Shown: positions 17,009-26,401, counted from the first letter of the stretch. The stretch is DNA of 64,000 nt from Streptomyces nojiriensis (GCF_017639205.1 NZ_CP071139.1:744001-808000), one strand, 5' to 3'. Numbers and translations: made by a program. The notes: generated by a model not told the origin, from the sequence alone.

Positions 17009-17839
17009 TCAGGGGGCGATCGGCAGCTGTCGCTTGTGCTCGGTGAGGCGGTAGCGGGCGACGATGGCCGCGAAGGCGGTCCCGGCGACGGGCTTGCCCT
17101 CCAGGAGGTCGTCGATGTCGTCGTAGGTGACGCCGAGCGCGTCCTCGTCGGGCTTGCCCGGGTCGAGCGTCTCCAGGTCCGCGGTCGGGGTCTTGTGCAC
17201 CAGCTCGGCGGGCGCGCCGAGCTCCTCGGCGAGGGCGCGTACCCGGCGCTTGGTGAGGCCGGTGAGCGGGACGACGTCGGCCGCGCCGTCGCCGAACTTG
17301 GTGAAGAAGCCGGAGACCGCCTCGGCGGCGTGGTCGGTGCCGACTACCAGGCCCTCGTGCGCGCCCGCCACCGCGTACTGGGCGATCATGCGCTGCCGGG
17401 CCTTGATGTTGCCGTGCACGAAGTCCTGGTGGTGCGCGTCGCGGAAGACCGTGCCGCCGGCCAGCGCCGCTTCCAGGGCGGCGTCGCTCGCGGACTTCAC
17501 GTCCACGGTCAGGACCCGGTCGGCCCGGATGAAGTCCAGCGCCAGCTGCGCGTCCTTCTCGTCGGCCTGGGTGCCGTAGGGCAGTCGCATCGCGAAGAAC
17601 GTCGCCTCGTGCCCGGCGGCGCGCGCCCGCTCGACGGCGAGCTGGCACAGTCGGCCCGCGGTCGTGGAGTCCACGCCGCCGCTGATGCCCAGGACCAGGG
17701 CGCGCAGGCCCGTGGAGGTCAGCCGCTCGGCGAGGAAGGCCACTCGGCGCTCGATCTCCTGCCGGACGTCGAAGGACGCGCTCACCTGGAGATCGCGGGC
17801 GATCTCCTGCTGCAGGGATATGGACGCCAGGTCGGTCAC
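17009..17839 (-). CDS. nadE: NH3-dependent NAD+ synthetase
   Basis: A 276-residue enzyme that amidates deamido-NAD+ with ammonia and ATP in the last step of NAD biosynthesis. It has the N-type ATP-pyrophosphatase P-loop SGGVDST at residues 53-59, followed by family blocks FFAMRLPYGTQADEKDAQLA, HGNIKARQRM, VVGTDHAAEAVSGFFTKFGDG and TPTADLE. Length is that of the short ammonia-dependent form: there is no glutaminase domain. The ATG at 17839 begins MTDLASISLQQEIARDL, the conserved N-terminus. Single gene with its own terminator. Confidence 0.95.
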   Translation of the reverse strand: MTDLASISLQQEIARDLQVSASFDVRQEIERRVAFLAERLTSTGLRALVLGISGGVDSTTAGRLCQLAVERARAAGHEATFFAMRLPYGTQADEKDAQLALDFIRADRVLTVDVKSASDAALEAALAGGTVFRDAHHQDFVHGNIKARQRMIAQYAVAGAHEGLVVGTDHAAEAVSGFFTKFGDGAADVVPLTGLTKRRVRALAEELGAPAELVHKTPTADLETLDPGKPDEDALGVTYDDIDDLLEGKPVAGTAFAAIVARYRLTEHKRQLPIAP

Positions 17840-17940
17840 GGTTGCTCCTCGCTCGGGCCCGTGCGCGGGTCGGCACGCGCCGCCCGGCCGGGGTCACAGT
17901 CACGTGTACGGGACGGAAGCACTCTAGAGGAAGGGCGGGA

Positions 17941-17982
17941 GGCCGTGGCCCGGAGGCCGTGGCCCGGAGGCCGTGGCCGGGG
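17941..17982. repeat. Three tandem 14-base repeats
   Basis: GGCCGTGGCCCGGA is repeated at 17941, 17955 and 17969 (the third copy ends GGGG). It lies in the divergent region between nadE and the large gene at 18034, about 50-90 bases before that start, where a regulator could bind or replication slippage could act. Confidence 0.8.
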
Positions 17983-18033
17983 CCGCTCCGCCCGGGCCTG
18001 GTGGTGTCAGTGGCCCGTGCGACGATGCGAAGC

Positions 18034-21000
18034 ATGATCGTCTCGCTCGATGCCCTGCTGCCCGCCTCCGGTCCGCACGCCTCCACCACGTACGCCGACT
18101 GGGTCGCCGCCCACGACCCGGGTGCGGCGGGGGTCGCGCGGGACCTGGTCGAGGACATGTACACCGAGCTCGGCCGGTCCCGGGACAAGCCCGGCCGGTT
18201 CGTCGACACGATGACCGCGCGGGCGCGGCGGCTCCCGCCGGCGCACCTGCCGTGGTTCTGGGACACGGTGGGCCATCGCCTGATCGGTTACGGGAGCCGG
18301 CCGGGCGGGCGCGCGTACGCGGCTGCCCGCGCGGCCGAGGCCGAGCACGGGCTGCCGGTGGATCCCGGCTACCGCAGGGCCAACGCCCTGCTGTTCGCGG
18401 CGGGCGGGGCCATGCCGGCCAAGGAGTTCGGGGCCCATCAGCGCTTCCTCGCCGAGACGCTCGATCCGGCGGCCGCGCACACCGCCCTGGAGGCGTTCCT
18501 GACCGCGTGGGCGGGCTCGCGGGCGGACCTGCCGGCGGATCTGGTGCGCCGGGTACGGGCTTCGGCCAGGGCGGCCGGGCACGGTGACGGCGAGGCCGCG
18601 CGGATGGTGGGCGCGATCCTGTCGGTCACCCGCGGGAAGTCGGTGCCCGAGGCACTGCTGTCCGCCGCGGAGGCCGTCCTGACGGCCCATCCGCCGACGG
18701 ACGCCGTCCTGGCCGGACTGGTGGAGGTCTTTCCGGCCGGGGTCACCGACGGCGGGGCCTGGCTGCGGATGCTGATCGGCTGCGGCGCGACGGAGGCGAT
18801 GGCGGCCGGGCGGCTGGTACCGGAGGGCGGGCCGGCGCACTGGGTCGGGCAGTTCGTCCGCATGTACCAGTACGCGCTGCAGTCCGGCGGCGGGGTGGCC
18901 CGGCAGCCGCTGCCGGCTGAGTTCCTCGACCTGGTGGGGCAGTTGGGCCCGCGGCTGCGGGCGGCCGGCACGCCGGTCGCGGTGCACACCACCCGGTACC
19001 ACTACCAGGGCTTCGACGCGGACGTGCTGGACGCCTGCCTGGCCGCCGGCACCGCGGTGGTCGACCCGGGCGCGGAGGTCCGGATGCGGTTCTGGGGCGA
19101 GCGGTCCCGGCGGGACCTCGTCGCGCTGGCCGCGGACCCGGTGTTCGGCCCCCGCCTGGAGGGGACGGTCCATGCCGATCTGCTCCCCGACCACTGGGCC
19201 GCGCGCGGGCGACGCAGCGGGTCCGCGGTGACGCTGCTGCCGGGCAACGAGGGCATCGCCCACGAGGTGGCCGGGCGGGTCGGCAAGCTCGTCGGCACGG
19301 TCGGGGGCGGCGGCACGGCGGGGGCCGAGGAGGCCGTGGCCGAGCTGGAGACCCTGCTGGACCGGCCGACGGTGACGGCCCTCGGCGGGATCACCGCCGC
19401 CCTCGCCGGGGCGGGCGCGGCGGGCACGCTGCAGCGCTCGCTGGCGGCCGGTCTGCCGGAGGAACTGGCCTGGCCGGCCCTGGAGTCGGTGTACGCGGGG
19501 TTCGCGGAGTCCGCCGGGGCCGGCGCGCCGGAGGGGGCGGCCGGCGGAGCGCTGCCGGGCGTGGCCGGGGTGACCTGCACCTGGCCGGTGCTGACGGTCT
19601 TCGGCCGCGACCGGGCGGTCGCCGTCGCCCCGGACGGAGAGCGGGGCTCCTGCCGGTTCACGGTTCCCGAGGACGCGACCCTGTTCGCCGTGCACTACGT
19701 GGGCGGCGCGTTCCTGGTGAGCTGGACCCTCAAGCCGAACCCCTACTACTGCGACACCGCCGTCTGGGCCGACCGGCCCGAGCAGCCGTTCGAGCCCCAG
19801 GAGGTGGGCGGGCTCGTGCCGTTCGGCGGCAGCCTGGACGGGGCGTACGGCTTCCAGTTCGAGTCCGCCGACGGCGGCGGGCGCCACAGCGGCCTGCGCG
19901 TGCTGCGTCCGGGTGGCACCGAAGGCATCGACAGCGAGGAGCTGCTGCTCGGCGACGGCTCGCGGATCTGGACCAACAGGATCTACGGGAAGCAGCCGTG
20001 GGAGGTGGTGGACCCGGCCACCGGCGAGCGGCGGGGGCCCGTACCCCTGCCGGACTTCCCCGGCCGCGCACCGGGCGCCGATCCCGCCGCGGAGCCGTCC
20101 GAGGCGGGGATGAGCCTGGCCTCGGAGGCGCTGCAGCTGGCGCCGCTGCCCGCCGGGCTGCCCGGCTCCCCGCTGGGCAGCCGGGACGGGCTGGTCGGGA
20201 CCCGGGTGCTGTTCCGTACCCGGCACCGCGACCACGCCCCCGACCACTACCTGGTGGAGAGCGTGGACGGACGGACGGCGCGCTTCGACATCGACCGGCC
20301 GGGGCAGGAGCCGTGGGGTCTGTGGGCCGCACCGGAGGGCGCGGTGGAGGACGTGGTCCTGGCCGAGGCGCAGACCCGTACGGGCGTGCGCGCGTACACC
20401 GCCGACGGTGTCCTGCTGTGGGAGCTGGACGGGCACCACTCGCCCAAGCACCCGCGGGTGCGGCCGGCCCGGCAGGTCACCGTGTCGGCGGGGGTGGCCC
20501 TGCCGCCCGCCTTCTGGTACCTGCTGCGCACGCGGGACGCGGCCGGGTCCCGGGCGCTGCGGAGTGTGGGCGGCGAGACGGCGCGGACGCTGCTGGCGGC
20601 CGCGCTCACCGGTGAACAGGCGCTGCGCGTCGCCGTGGCCCGGGAGTTGCCGGAGGTCACCGACCCGGTCCTGGTCGATGCGGTCGTGGCGGTGGCCGGG
20701 CGGGCGGCCCGGGTGGAGGAGCGGCGGCGGGCCCTGCACCGGCGCGTGTCCCTGCTCGCCGAGGCCCCGCCGGTCGTGCTGCGCCGGTCCGCGCGGGACA
20801 CCGAGCTGCTGCCCGCGCTGTCCGGGCTGGTCCCGGGCGGGGAGGACGACCCGCGCCGGCGGACCCAGGACGTGGCGCTGCCGGCGACGCTGAGCGCGCT
20901 GGCGTCCGACGGCGCCTGCCTGGCCGGGACGATCGGGGAGGAGGTGCGGCGCCTCTCGCCGCCCGCGCCGCCGCACGACTGGTCGCAGCTGCTGGGTTCG

Positions 21001-22812
21001 ATCGACGCCGTGGCGTGGCGGGCGGCGGTGGCACCGACCCCGGACGCGGACCGGGCCGCCCTGCTCGCGCTGCTCGACACCTGGGCCGAGCAGCCGTTCG
21101 CCCGTGCGGGCAGCCGGTGGTGGGTGGGCCGGACGGCCGACTCCGCGGACCTGGACGGGCTGCGGGCGGGCGGGACCCCCGTGGCGTCCGCCGCGCTGCG
21201 GGCCGGCGGGTCGGCGTGCTGGTTCGTGGCGCCCGCCGCCGGGGATCCGGACGGCGATCCGGTGCCGGCGGCGCTCGCACAGGCCCGCCCGGTCCGGGTG
21301 CTGCGGGACGACGCCGCCCGACTCCGGGCCCTGGTGGCGGCGGTCGAGGCGCACGGGCCGGTCCCGGTGCCCGAGTCGGCGGCGGCGCGCTTCGCGGAAC
21401 TGACCGGTGTCCGGCGGGCCGTGGCCCGGCTCGTGGTCGCCGGTCTGGTCGGGCGGGCCGACCGGGACGAGGTCCGCGCCCTGGCGTGCAGGGCCCCGTA
21501 CCGGGCGACCGCGCTGACGGCCGGGGCGTACGAGGAACTGCGCGCGCGGCTCGGGGGCGCCGGGCAGCGGGCGGTCCTGGCCGCAGCCCTGCCCGAGGAC
21601 CCGGCCGAGCTGTGGCGGCCGGGCGGGGTCGACGCGGCGGCGGAGCGGATGGCCGGGGTGTGGCGGGAGCTGCTCGGGGCGCTGCCCGCCGTGCACGACG
21701 AGGCGGCGGACGCGCTGGAGACCGACCTGGGACTGGGCGAGGTATGGGCCCGGCGGCTGGCGGGCGGCTGGGCGGCCGCCACGGACACACCCGTGAACGC
21801 GCCCGTGAACGCGCCCGTGGAGGCGGCCGGCTGGGAGCTGGCGGCGACCCGGTACGGCATCGGGGTGGAGGTCCGGGCCGTGCCCCCGGCCGGGTCCGGA
21901 CTGCCGTACCGCACCCAGGTGGGCCTCGACCTCCTCGGAATGGCGAGCGCGCTGGTGTGGGCCTGGACGGACCGGCCCGCCGGGGATCCGGCGGTGGCCG
22001 GAGCGATGGACGTGTACGAGCGGCTGCGGGCCGAACTGGCGCGTCCGGAGCTGCTGCTGGCGCTGCCCGGCGGCCGGGTCCAGGACACCTCGGCGCGGAT
22101 CGCGGAGCGGTTCGGGCCGGGGCTGCTGCCGGTGGCGATGGACGACCGCAAGGAGGAAGGCCCGGTTCCGGTGACTGCGTACGACTCCGGGCCCCTGGTG
22201 GTGTGCGCGCCCGGCGGCGCCTCGTTCCTGCGGCCCGCGGCGGTGGCCGACCCCGAGGTGTGGCGGCGGGTCCGCGAGGTCACCGACCTCGCGGAGGAGC
22301 TGGACCGGGTGGCACCGCTGCTGGCCGGTGGCGGGCTGGAGCGGATGATGCTCCGGGCCCGCTCCGGACCGGTGCCGGCCGGTGCGTACGAGGCGGATCC
22401 GCGGCGGTCCTGCCCGGAGCTGGTCACGCGGGTGGCGGGTGAGCTCGGCGCCGGCGCGGACGCGGCGGCGCTGTACCTCCAGGTGGCGGCCCTGGCCTCC
22501 CCCACCGACCGGAACGTACGGCGGTGGAACGGCTGGACCGCCAGGCGGCACAAGGAGGTCCAGGCGGAACTCCTCGCCACCGGCGCGGTCATGGAGGCCA
22601 AGCGGGCGCGGGCGGGCCGGACCGTGTTCCTGCCCGGGGAGTGGACCGAGCTGAAGGCCCCGAACCTGCCGCTGGAGACGGTGAAGCTGGCGACCCACCA
22701 GGTGCGCCCGCTGTGGAGCAACTCGGTCCGCGCCCCCTTCGGCCGCGTGCTGCCGACGGCGCCCCTGCACGAGATGTTCGCGCAGGCCTGGGAGCGGAGG
22801 TCGACGGCATAG
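18034..22812 (+). CDS. Very large protein of unknown function (about 1592 aa)
   Basis: One uninterrupted frame of 1592 residues (or 1595 from ATG 18025). No signal peptide and no membrane helix. Residues 1-330 look helical and repeat-like. A beta-rich middle (about 510-800) holds short repeats with aromatic patterns: SCRFTVPEDATLFAVHYVGG, YGFQFESADGGG, LVGTRVLFRTRHRDHAPDHY. The rest is long helical domains ending ETVKLATHQVRPLWSNSVRA. A tiny tandem PVNAPVNAPVEA linker sits near residue 1255. No Walker box, zinc ligands or catalytic signature was recognised. It stands alone, with no AAA, vWA or MoxR partner nearby. It may be a scaffold, but I cannot name it. Confidence 0.8.
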   Translation: MIVSLDALLPASGPHASTTYADWVAAHDPGAAGVARDLVEDMYTELGRSRDKPGRFVDTMTARARRLPPAHLPWFWDTVGHRLIGYGSRPGGRAYAAARAAEAEHGLPVDPGYRRANALLFAAGGAMPAKEFGAHQRFLAETLDPAAAHTALEAFLTAWAGSRADLPADLVRRVRASARAAGHGDGEAARMVGAILSVTRGKSVPEALLSAAEAVLTAHPPTDAVLAGLVEVFPAGVTDGGAWLRMLIGCGATEAMAAGRLVPEGGPAHWVGQFVRMYQYALQSGGGVARQPLPAEFLDLVGQLGPRLRAAGTPVAVHTTRYHYQGFDADVLDACLAAGTAVVDPGAEVRMRFWGERSRRDLVALAADPVFGPRLEGTVHADLLPDHWAARGRRSGSAVTLLPGNEGIAHEVAGRVGKLVGTVGGGGTAGAEEAVAELETLLDRPTVTALGGITAALAGAGAAGTLQRSLAAGLPEELAWPALESVYAGFAESAGAGAPEGAAGGALPGVAGVTCTWPVLTVFGRDRAVAVAPDGERGSCRFTVPEDATLFAVHYVGGAFLVSWTLKPNPYYCDTAVWADRPEQPFEPQEVGGLVPFGGSLDGAYGFQFESADGGGRHSGLRVLRPGGTEGIDSEELLLGDGSRIWTNRIYGKQPWEVVDPATGERRGPVPLPDFPGRAPGADPAAEPSEAGMSLASEALQLAPLPAGLPGSPLGSRDGLVGTRVLFRTRHRDHAPDHYLVESVDGRTARFDIDRPGQEPWGLWAAPEGAVEDVVLAEAQTRTGVRAYTADGVLLWELDGHHSPKHPRVRPARQVTVSAGVALPPAFWYLLRTRDAAGSRALRSVGGETARTLLAAALTGEQALRVAVARELPEVTDPVLVDAVVAVAGRAARVEERRRALHRRVSLLAEAPPVVLRRSARDTELLPALSGLVPGGEDDPRRRTQDVALPATLSALASDGACLAGTIGEEVRRLSPPAPPHDWSQLLGSIDAVAWRAAVAPTPDADRAALLALLDTWAEQPFARAGSRWWVGRTADSADLDGLRAGGTPVASAALRAGGSACWFVAPAAGDPDGDPVPAALAQARPVRVLRDDAARLRALVAAVEAHGPVPVPESAAARFAELTGVRRAVARLVVAGLVGRADRDEVRALACRAPYRATALTAGAYEELRARLGGAGQRAVLAAALPEDPAELWRPGGVDAAAERMAGVWRELLGALPAVHDEAADALETDLGLGEVWARRLAGGWAAATDTPVNAPVNAPVEAAGWELAATRYGIGVEVRAVPPAGSGLPYRTQVGLDLLGMASALVWAWTDRPAGDPAVAGAMDVYERLRAELARPELLLALPGGRVQDTSARIAERFGPGLLPVAMDDRKEEGPVPVTAYDSGPLVVCAPGGASFLRPAAVADPEVWRRVREVTDLAEELDRVAPLLAGGGLERMMLRARSGPVPAGAYEADPRRSCPELVTRVAGELGAGADAAALYLQVAALASPTDRNVRRWNGWTARRHKEVQAELLATGAVMEAKRARAGRTVFLPGEWTELKAPNLPLETVKLATHQVRPLWSNSVRAPFGRVLPTAPLHEMFAQAWERRSTA

Positions 22813-22867
22813 GGTGCCCGGACGGAAATGGGGTGCGCGGGGACACGGCCGTTGGCAGGCTGCCCCG

Positions 22868-23635
22868 GTGAATCATGAACAGATCTCAAGGATCGCCCAC
22901 GCCGACCACCCCATAAAAGCCCCGCTCGGCGACGAATCGGTCCGCCGACTGCTCGAACACGGCGCACCGCGCGACGGCGAGCGGGTGCTCGACCTGGGGT
23001 GCGGAACCGCCGAATGGCTTCTGCGCGCCCTGGCCACGCACCCCGAACTGCATGCCGAGGGCGTGGACACCTCCGAGGAGTCGGTGACGCAGGCCCGCCG
23101 GTCGGCGGATCTGCTCGGCGTCGGGGAACGTCTCGTCGTGCACCGGCAGGAGGCCGCGGACTTCGTCTCCGACCAGCCCTTCGACCTGGTGCTCAGTGTC
23201 GGCGCCACCCACGCCTTCGGCGGCCTGCTGCCGACCCTCGCGGCGGCCCGGGAGCACCTGGCTCCCGGCGGCCGCGTGCTGCTCGGGGAGAGCTTCTGGG
23301 ACCGCGCGCCCTCCCCGGAGGCCGTCGAGATCTTCGGCGAGCTCCACGACCTGGCGACCACCGTGGACCTCGTCGTCGCCGACGGGTGGGCTCCCGTACA
23401 CGCGCATGTCAGCACGCGCGAGGAGCTGGACGCGTACGAGTGGTCCTGCCTGGGCTCGCTGGCCTCGTGGGCCCTCGACCACCCCGCCGATCCGGACGCC
23501 GCCGAGGTCCTGCGGACGGCCACCACCCGGCGTGCGGAATGGCTGCGCGGCTACCGGGACAGCTTCGGCTTCCTCACCCTGGTCCTGCGTCCGGTCTCCG
23601 GCCGGGGCTCCCGCGGCAGGTCCGTCCTGGCGTGA
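22868..23635 (+). CDS. SAM-dependent methyltransferase (class I)
   Basis: A 255-residue protein with a Rossmann methyltransferase domain. Motif I is VLDLGCGTAEW at about residues 40-50, motif II GVDTSEESV, and motif IV FDLVLSVGATHAFGG, followed by LAPGGRVLLGESFW. The C-terminal part (about 190-255) is helical. The substrate is unknown; the long N-terminal lead ISRIAHADHPIKAPLGDESV is typical of small-molecule methyltransferases. Start GTG at 22868 gives this N-terminus. It begins 56 bases after the large gene and could be cotranscribed with it. Confidence 0.88.
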   Translation: MNHEQISRIAHADHPIKAPLGDESVRRLLEHGAPRDGERVLDLGCGTAEWLLRALATHPELHAEGVDTSEESVTQARRSADLLGVGERLVVHRQEAADFVSDQPFDLVLSVGATHAFGGLLPTLAAAREHLAPGGRVLLGESFWDRAPSPEAVEIFGELHDLATTVDLVVADGWAPVHAHVSTREELDAYEWSCLGSLASWALDHPADPDAAEVLRTATTRRAEWLRGYRDSFGFLTLVLRPVSGRGSRGRSVLA

Positions 23636-23642
23636 CGGCGAG

Positions 23643-23674
23643 GGAGTGCGGGCGACGACGGCCGTCCGCACTCC
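23643..23674. terminator. Hairpin between convergent genes
   Basis: Arms GGAGTGCGG and CCGCACTCC enclose 14 bases just after the methyltransferase stop. It sits in the 90-base gap between convergent genes and may serve both. Confidence 0.6.
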
Positions 23675-23724
23675 GTCACCGACGTCCACGGGACCGGCGC
23701 CGGAGGAGCCGCGCTCCGAAGTGC

Positions 23725-24138
23725 CTACGCGAGGCCGTCGGCGACCAGGCCGGCGAGGACCGCCTGCCCCAGGGCCTGCACGGCGGACTGCGGGCGGACC
23801 ATCACGGTGAACTCCTTGATGCGGCCCGCCTCGTCGAAGTGGAGCAGGTCGATCCCGTGGATCTCCCTGCCGTCCACCCCGGCCCGGAAGAGCAGGACCT
23901 CCGCCGGGGCCTCCTCGCCGTCGGCGCTGGTCTCGGCCGCGCCCTCGAAGCCACCGACGTAGCGGAAGTCCTCGAAGACGCGCAGCAGCACCCCGAAGAG
24001 CCCCAGGACCATGGGCCGGCCCTCGAAGGGCGTGAACTTCACCGGGCTGTAGAGCCGGACGTCCTCGGTGAACAGGTCCTCCAGCGCGGTGAGATCCCGC
24101 TTCTCCACGGCGGCGCGGAAGCGTTCGGCAGTCTCCAT
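23725..24138 (-). CDS. SnoaL/NTF2-like protein
   Basis: A 137-residue protein of the NTF2-like fold: it opens METAERFRAAVEKRDLTALE, then LFTEDVRLYSPVKFTPFEGR, and ends HGIDLLHFDEAGRIKEFTVM with VRPQSAVQALGQAV, the usual nuclear-transport-factor-2/SnoaL pattern. Members bind or isomerise small molecules; no catalytic pair can be assigned with confidence. It is divergent from a PadR regulator with a large palindrome between them, so it is probably that regulator's target. Confidence 0.85.
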   Translation of the reverse strand: METAERFRAAVEKRDLTALEDLFTEDVRLYSPVKFTPFEGRPMVLGLFGVLLRVFEDFRYVGGFEGAAETSADGEEAPAEVLLFRAGVDGREIHGIDLLHFDEAGRIKEFTVMVRPQSAVQALGQAVLAGLVADGLA

Positions 24139-24150
24139 GACCCCTCCTCG

Positions 24151-24184
24151 TACTCATGAATCTGACTAGTCACTTTCATGAGTA
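24151..24184. promoter_or_regulatory. 34-base nested palindrome, probable PadR operator
   Basis: Outer arms TACTCATGAA (24151-24160) and TTCATGAGTA (24175-24184) are perfectly inverted. The centre holds a second perfect palindrome TGACTAGTCA (24163-24172). The site begins 12 bases from the SnoaL-like start and ends 31 bases before the PadR start, covering where both promoters should be. It is AT-rich against its surroundings. Confidence 0.8.
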
Positions 24185-24215
24185 TGATGCAGGGGTTGGC
24201 GAGGAAGGGGAAGGG

Positions 24216-24791
24216 GTGACCGCGATGGCCCTGCGACATGCCGTACTGGCGGCGCTGCTGGACGGCGAGTTCAGCGGCTACGAGCTGGCGAAGTCCTTCG
24301 ACATCGGCGTCTCGAACTTCTGGCACGCCCTGCCCCAGCAGCTGTACGCCGAGCTGGCCAAGCTGGAGAAGGAAGGGCTGGTCGAGGGCCGCGAGGTGGT
24401 CCAGGAGACCCGGCCCAACAAGCGCCTCTTCCAGGTCACCGAGGCCGGCCGCACCGAACTGGAGGAGTTCGCCGCGGCCCCGCTGAAGTCCTCCGTCATC
24501 CGTGACGACCTCCTCGTCAAGGTCCAGACCGCCGACCGGATCGGCATCGAACCGGTGATCGCGCAGCTCGAAGCGCGCGCGGTCGCCGCCGACGCCAAGA
24601 TCGAGCTGCTCGGCAGGGTGCTGCGCAAGATGCGCGGCGACATGGAGGAGGAGGAGTTCCTGCTCCACGGCGATCGGATCGGCGGGTACCTGACCGGTCT
24701 GCGCGGCCTCGCCTTCGAGCAGGGACACCGCGACTGGTGCCGCCGGAGCGCGGCGATCCTGAAGGAGAGGTCGGCCCGTGCCGAACGGTGA
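24216..24791 (+). CDS. PadR-family transcriptional regulator
   Basis: A 191-residue PadR protein. The N-terminal winged helix (about 1-85) shows LRHAVLAALLDGEFSGYELA, FWHALPQQLYAELAKLEKEG and the wing EVVQETRPNKRLFQVTEAGR. The C-terminal helical dimerisation region (about 95-185) follows. Start GTG at 24216 has GAGGAAGG about seven bases in front; ATG 24225 is the alternative. It is divergent from the SnoaL-like gene around a nested palindrome and overlaps the next gene by 14 bases, so it is the first gene of a two-gene unit. Confidence 0.9.
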   Translation: MTAMALRHAVLAALLDGEFSGYELAKSFDIGVSNFWHALPQQLYAELAKLEKEGLVEGREVVQETRPNKRLFQVTEAGRTELEEFAAAPLKSSVIRDDLLVKVQTADRIGIEPVIAQLEARAVAADAKIELLGRVLRKMRGDMEEEEFLLHGDRIGGYLTGLRGLAFEQGHRDWCRRSAAILKERSARAER

Positions 24792-25578
24792 GTATCTGCG
24801 CTACGTCGCCCTGGGCGACAGTCAGACCGAAGGCCTGGGCGACGGGGACGACACCGTGGGCCTGCGCGGGTTCGCCGACCGGTTCGCCGAACACCTCACC
24901 GCCGTCAACCCCGGTCTCCGGTACGCCAATCTGGCCGTCCGGGGACGCCTCGCCGGGCAGGTCCGCGCCGAACAGCTGGGCCCCGCCCTGGACCTGCGCC
25001 CCGATCTGGCCACCGTCGTCGCCGGGGTCAACGACGTCCTCCGGCCGCGGTTCGACGCCGCGGAGGTCGCCGGGCACCTGGAGGAGATGTTCGCGGCGCT
25101 CACGGCCGCCGGGGCCCGCGTGGCGACGGTGACCTTCCCCGACCTCAGCGTGCTGGTGCCCCTCGCCCGACCCGTGGCACCGCGCATAGCTGACCTCAAC
25201 GACCGCATCCGCGCCGCGGCCGCCCGCCACGGGGTCGCCGTGGCCGAGACCGCCCGGCCGGTCGCCGTGACCGACCCGCGGATGTGGACCACGGACCGCC
25301 TCCACGCCAGCCCCGTCGGCCACGAACGGATCGCCGCGGCCCTCGCCCACGCCGTCGGCCTGCCCGGCAGCGACGACTCCTGGACGCACCCGCTGCCACC
25401 GCGGCCGACCGCCCCGGGCGGCTCGACCGTGGCGGCCGAACTGCGCTGGGCGGCCGCCTTCCTCGGCCCCTGGCTGGGCCGCCGCCTGCGCGGCCGCTCC
25501 TCCGGCGACGGCCGCACGGCGAAGCGCCCCGCACTGCTGCCGCTGACCGCGGCCGTCGACCAGGGTCTGCCTCTTTGA
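24778..25578 (+). CDS. SGNH/GDSL-family hydrolase
   Basis: A 266-residue esterase/lipase-like enzyme. Block I GDSQTEG at residues 13-19 carries the nucleophile Ser15. Later blocks are NLAVRGR, GVNDVLRP and the catalytic DRLHASPVGH near residue 180. No signal peptide, so it acts inside the cell. The C-terminal 60 residues (LRWAAAFLGPWLGRRLRGRS) are basic and amphipathic and may touch membrane. Start GTG 24778 overlaps the PadR stop, suggesting translational coupling; a related arrangement with an esterase under a PadR protein would be its own regulatory target. Confidence 0.88.
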   Translation: MPNGEYLRYVALGDSQTEGLGDGDDTVGLRGFADRFAEHLTAVNPGLRYANLAVRGRLAGQVRAEQLGPALDLRPDLATVVAGVNDVLRPRFDAAEVAGHLEEMFAALTAAGARVATVTFPDLSVLVPLARPVAPRIADLNDRIRAAAARHGVAVAETARPVAVTDPRMWTTDRLHASPVGHERIAAALAHAVGLPGSDDSWTHPLPPRPTAPGGSTVAAELRWAAAFLGPWLGRRLRGRSSGDGRTAKRPALLPLTAAVDQGLPL

Positions 25579-25599
25579 TCGGACTCCAAGGACGCCATT

Positions 25600-26232
25600 C
25601 CTCGCGGTACTCAGGATGCTCTGCATGGGACTGCGCGAGCACGCGGAGCGTGTAGGTGAGGCCGACGAATCGCGCGGGACGAGTAAGCCCGGTCGGCCAG
25701 GACCGCCTCCGGCCGGGTCCTCGGTCTTCCGGGTCCACTTCGCGGAACACGGATGCCGGCCATGACAGCTTCGAAAGCCGGTGTGTCACCCGCCTGGCCT
25801 GCGGTGACGCGAAGGATCAAAGGCTGTGCACGGCTGTCGCTGACGAGATGGACCTTCGTGCTCAGGCCGCCACGGGAGCGGCCGAGCACGTGGTCGCCGG
25901 GTTCGGCCCGGCCGGACGCCCCTTCGTCCTGGCTCCGGCGGCGTGCTGGTGGGCTCGGCAGACGGTGGAGTCCACCGACACGGTCCAGCAGATGTCGTCA
26001 CCGGCGTCAGCCGCCGCCAGGAGTGCGGCGAGGATCCGTTCCCAGGTGCCGTCCACGGCCCACCTGATCAGCCGTTCATGAGCGGTCTGGAACGAGCCGA
26101 GTTCGTCCGGCAGGCCCCGCCAGGGCGAGCAGGTGCGGTACTTCCACGCGATGGCCTCAAGGGTTCGACGGTGGTCGGCCCACCGCCGACCTCGGACCGG
26201 ATCGGCCGGCATCGGCGGCTCGATCCGGTCTA
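25600..26232 (-). pseudogene. Decayed IS5-family transposase
   Basis: N-terminal half: RRTLEAIAWKYRTCSPWRGL, WERILAALLAAADAGDD and VDSTVCRAHQHAAGARTKGR in one frame. C-terminal half in another frame (25889-25611): LGRSRGGLSTKVHLVSDSRA, GPGRPRTRPEAVLADRAYSS, then nonsense. The helices carrying the last catalytic Glu (VVERCFNRLK equivalent) are missing. The 5' side is cut by the MITE at 26233. A third IS5 lineage, not the same as the two intact copies. Confidence 0.8.
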
Positions 26233-26395
26233 GGCCGTCTCTTTCGGATCTTGTCGGCCGAGCCCGCGGCGTCCGGTGCCGTGCATGGCAAGGCGGAGGA
26301 GCGCACCGTGTACTGGACGTACTCGGGCGCCCCGACAACGCGGCCAGGTGCGGTGCCGGGCGTCGCGGGCCCGGCAAGATCCGGAAGAGACGGCC
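26233..26395. mobile_element. MITE, copy 2 (163 bp)
   Basis: Same length and nearly the same sequence as the unit at 13787; only a handful of single-base differences, mostly at the right end (CCGGAAGAGACGGCC here against CCGAAAGAGACGCCC). Ends are again flanked by TA inside CTAG. It landed on the edge of the IS5 remnant to its left. Two copies of identical length, 12 kb apart, at different sites show that the unit has been mobile. Confidence 0.87.
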
Positions 26396-26401
26396 TAGGC
26401 G

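Noticed and set aside
18007..22770. Antisense open frame of 1587 codons on the minus strand across the giant gene
   Set aside because: Its protein is Arg/Pro/Gly-rich without motifs, while the plus strand frame has a balanced protein with normal third-position GC bias.
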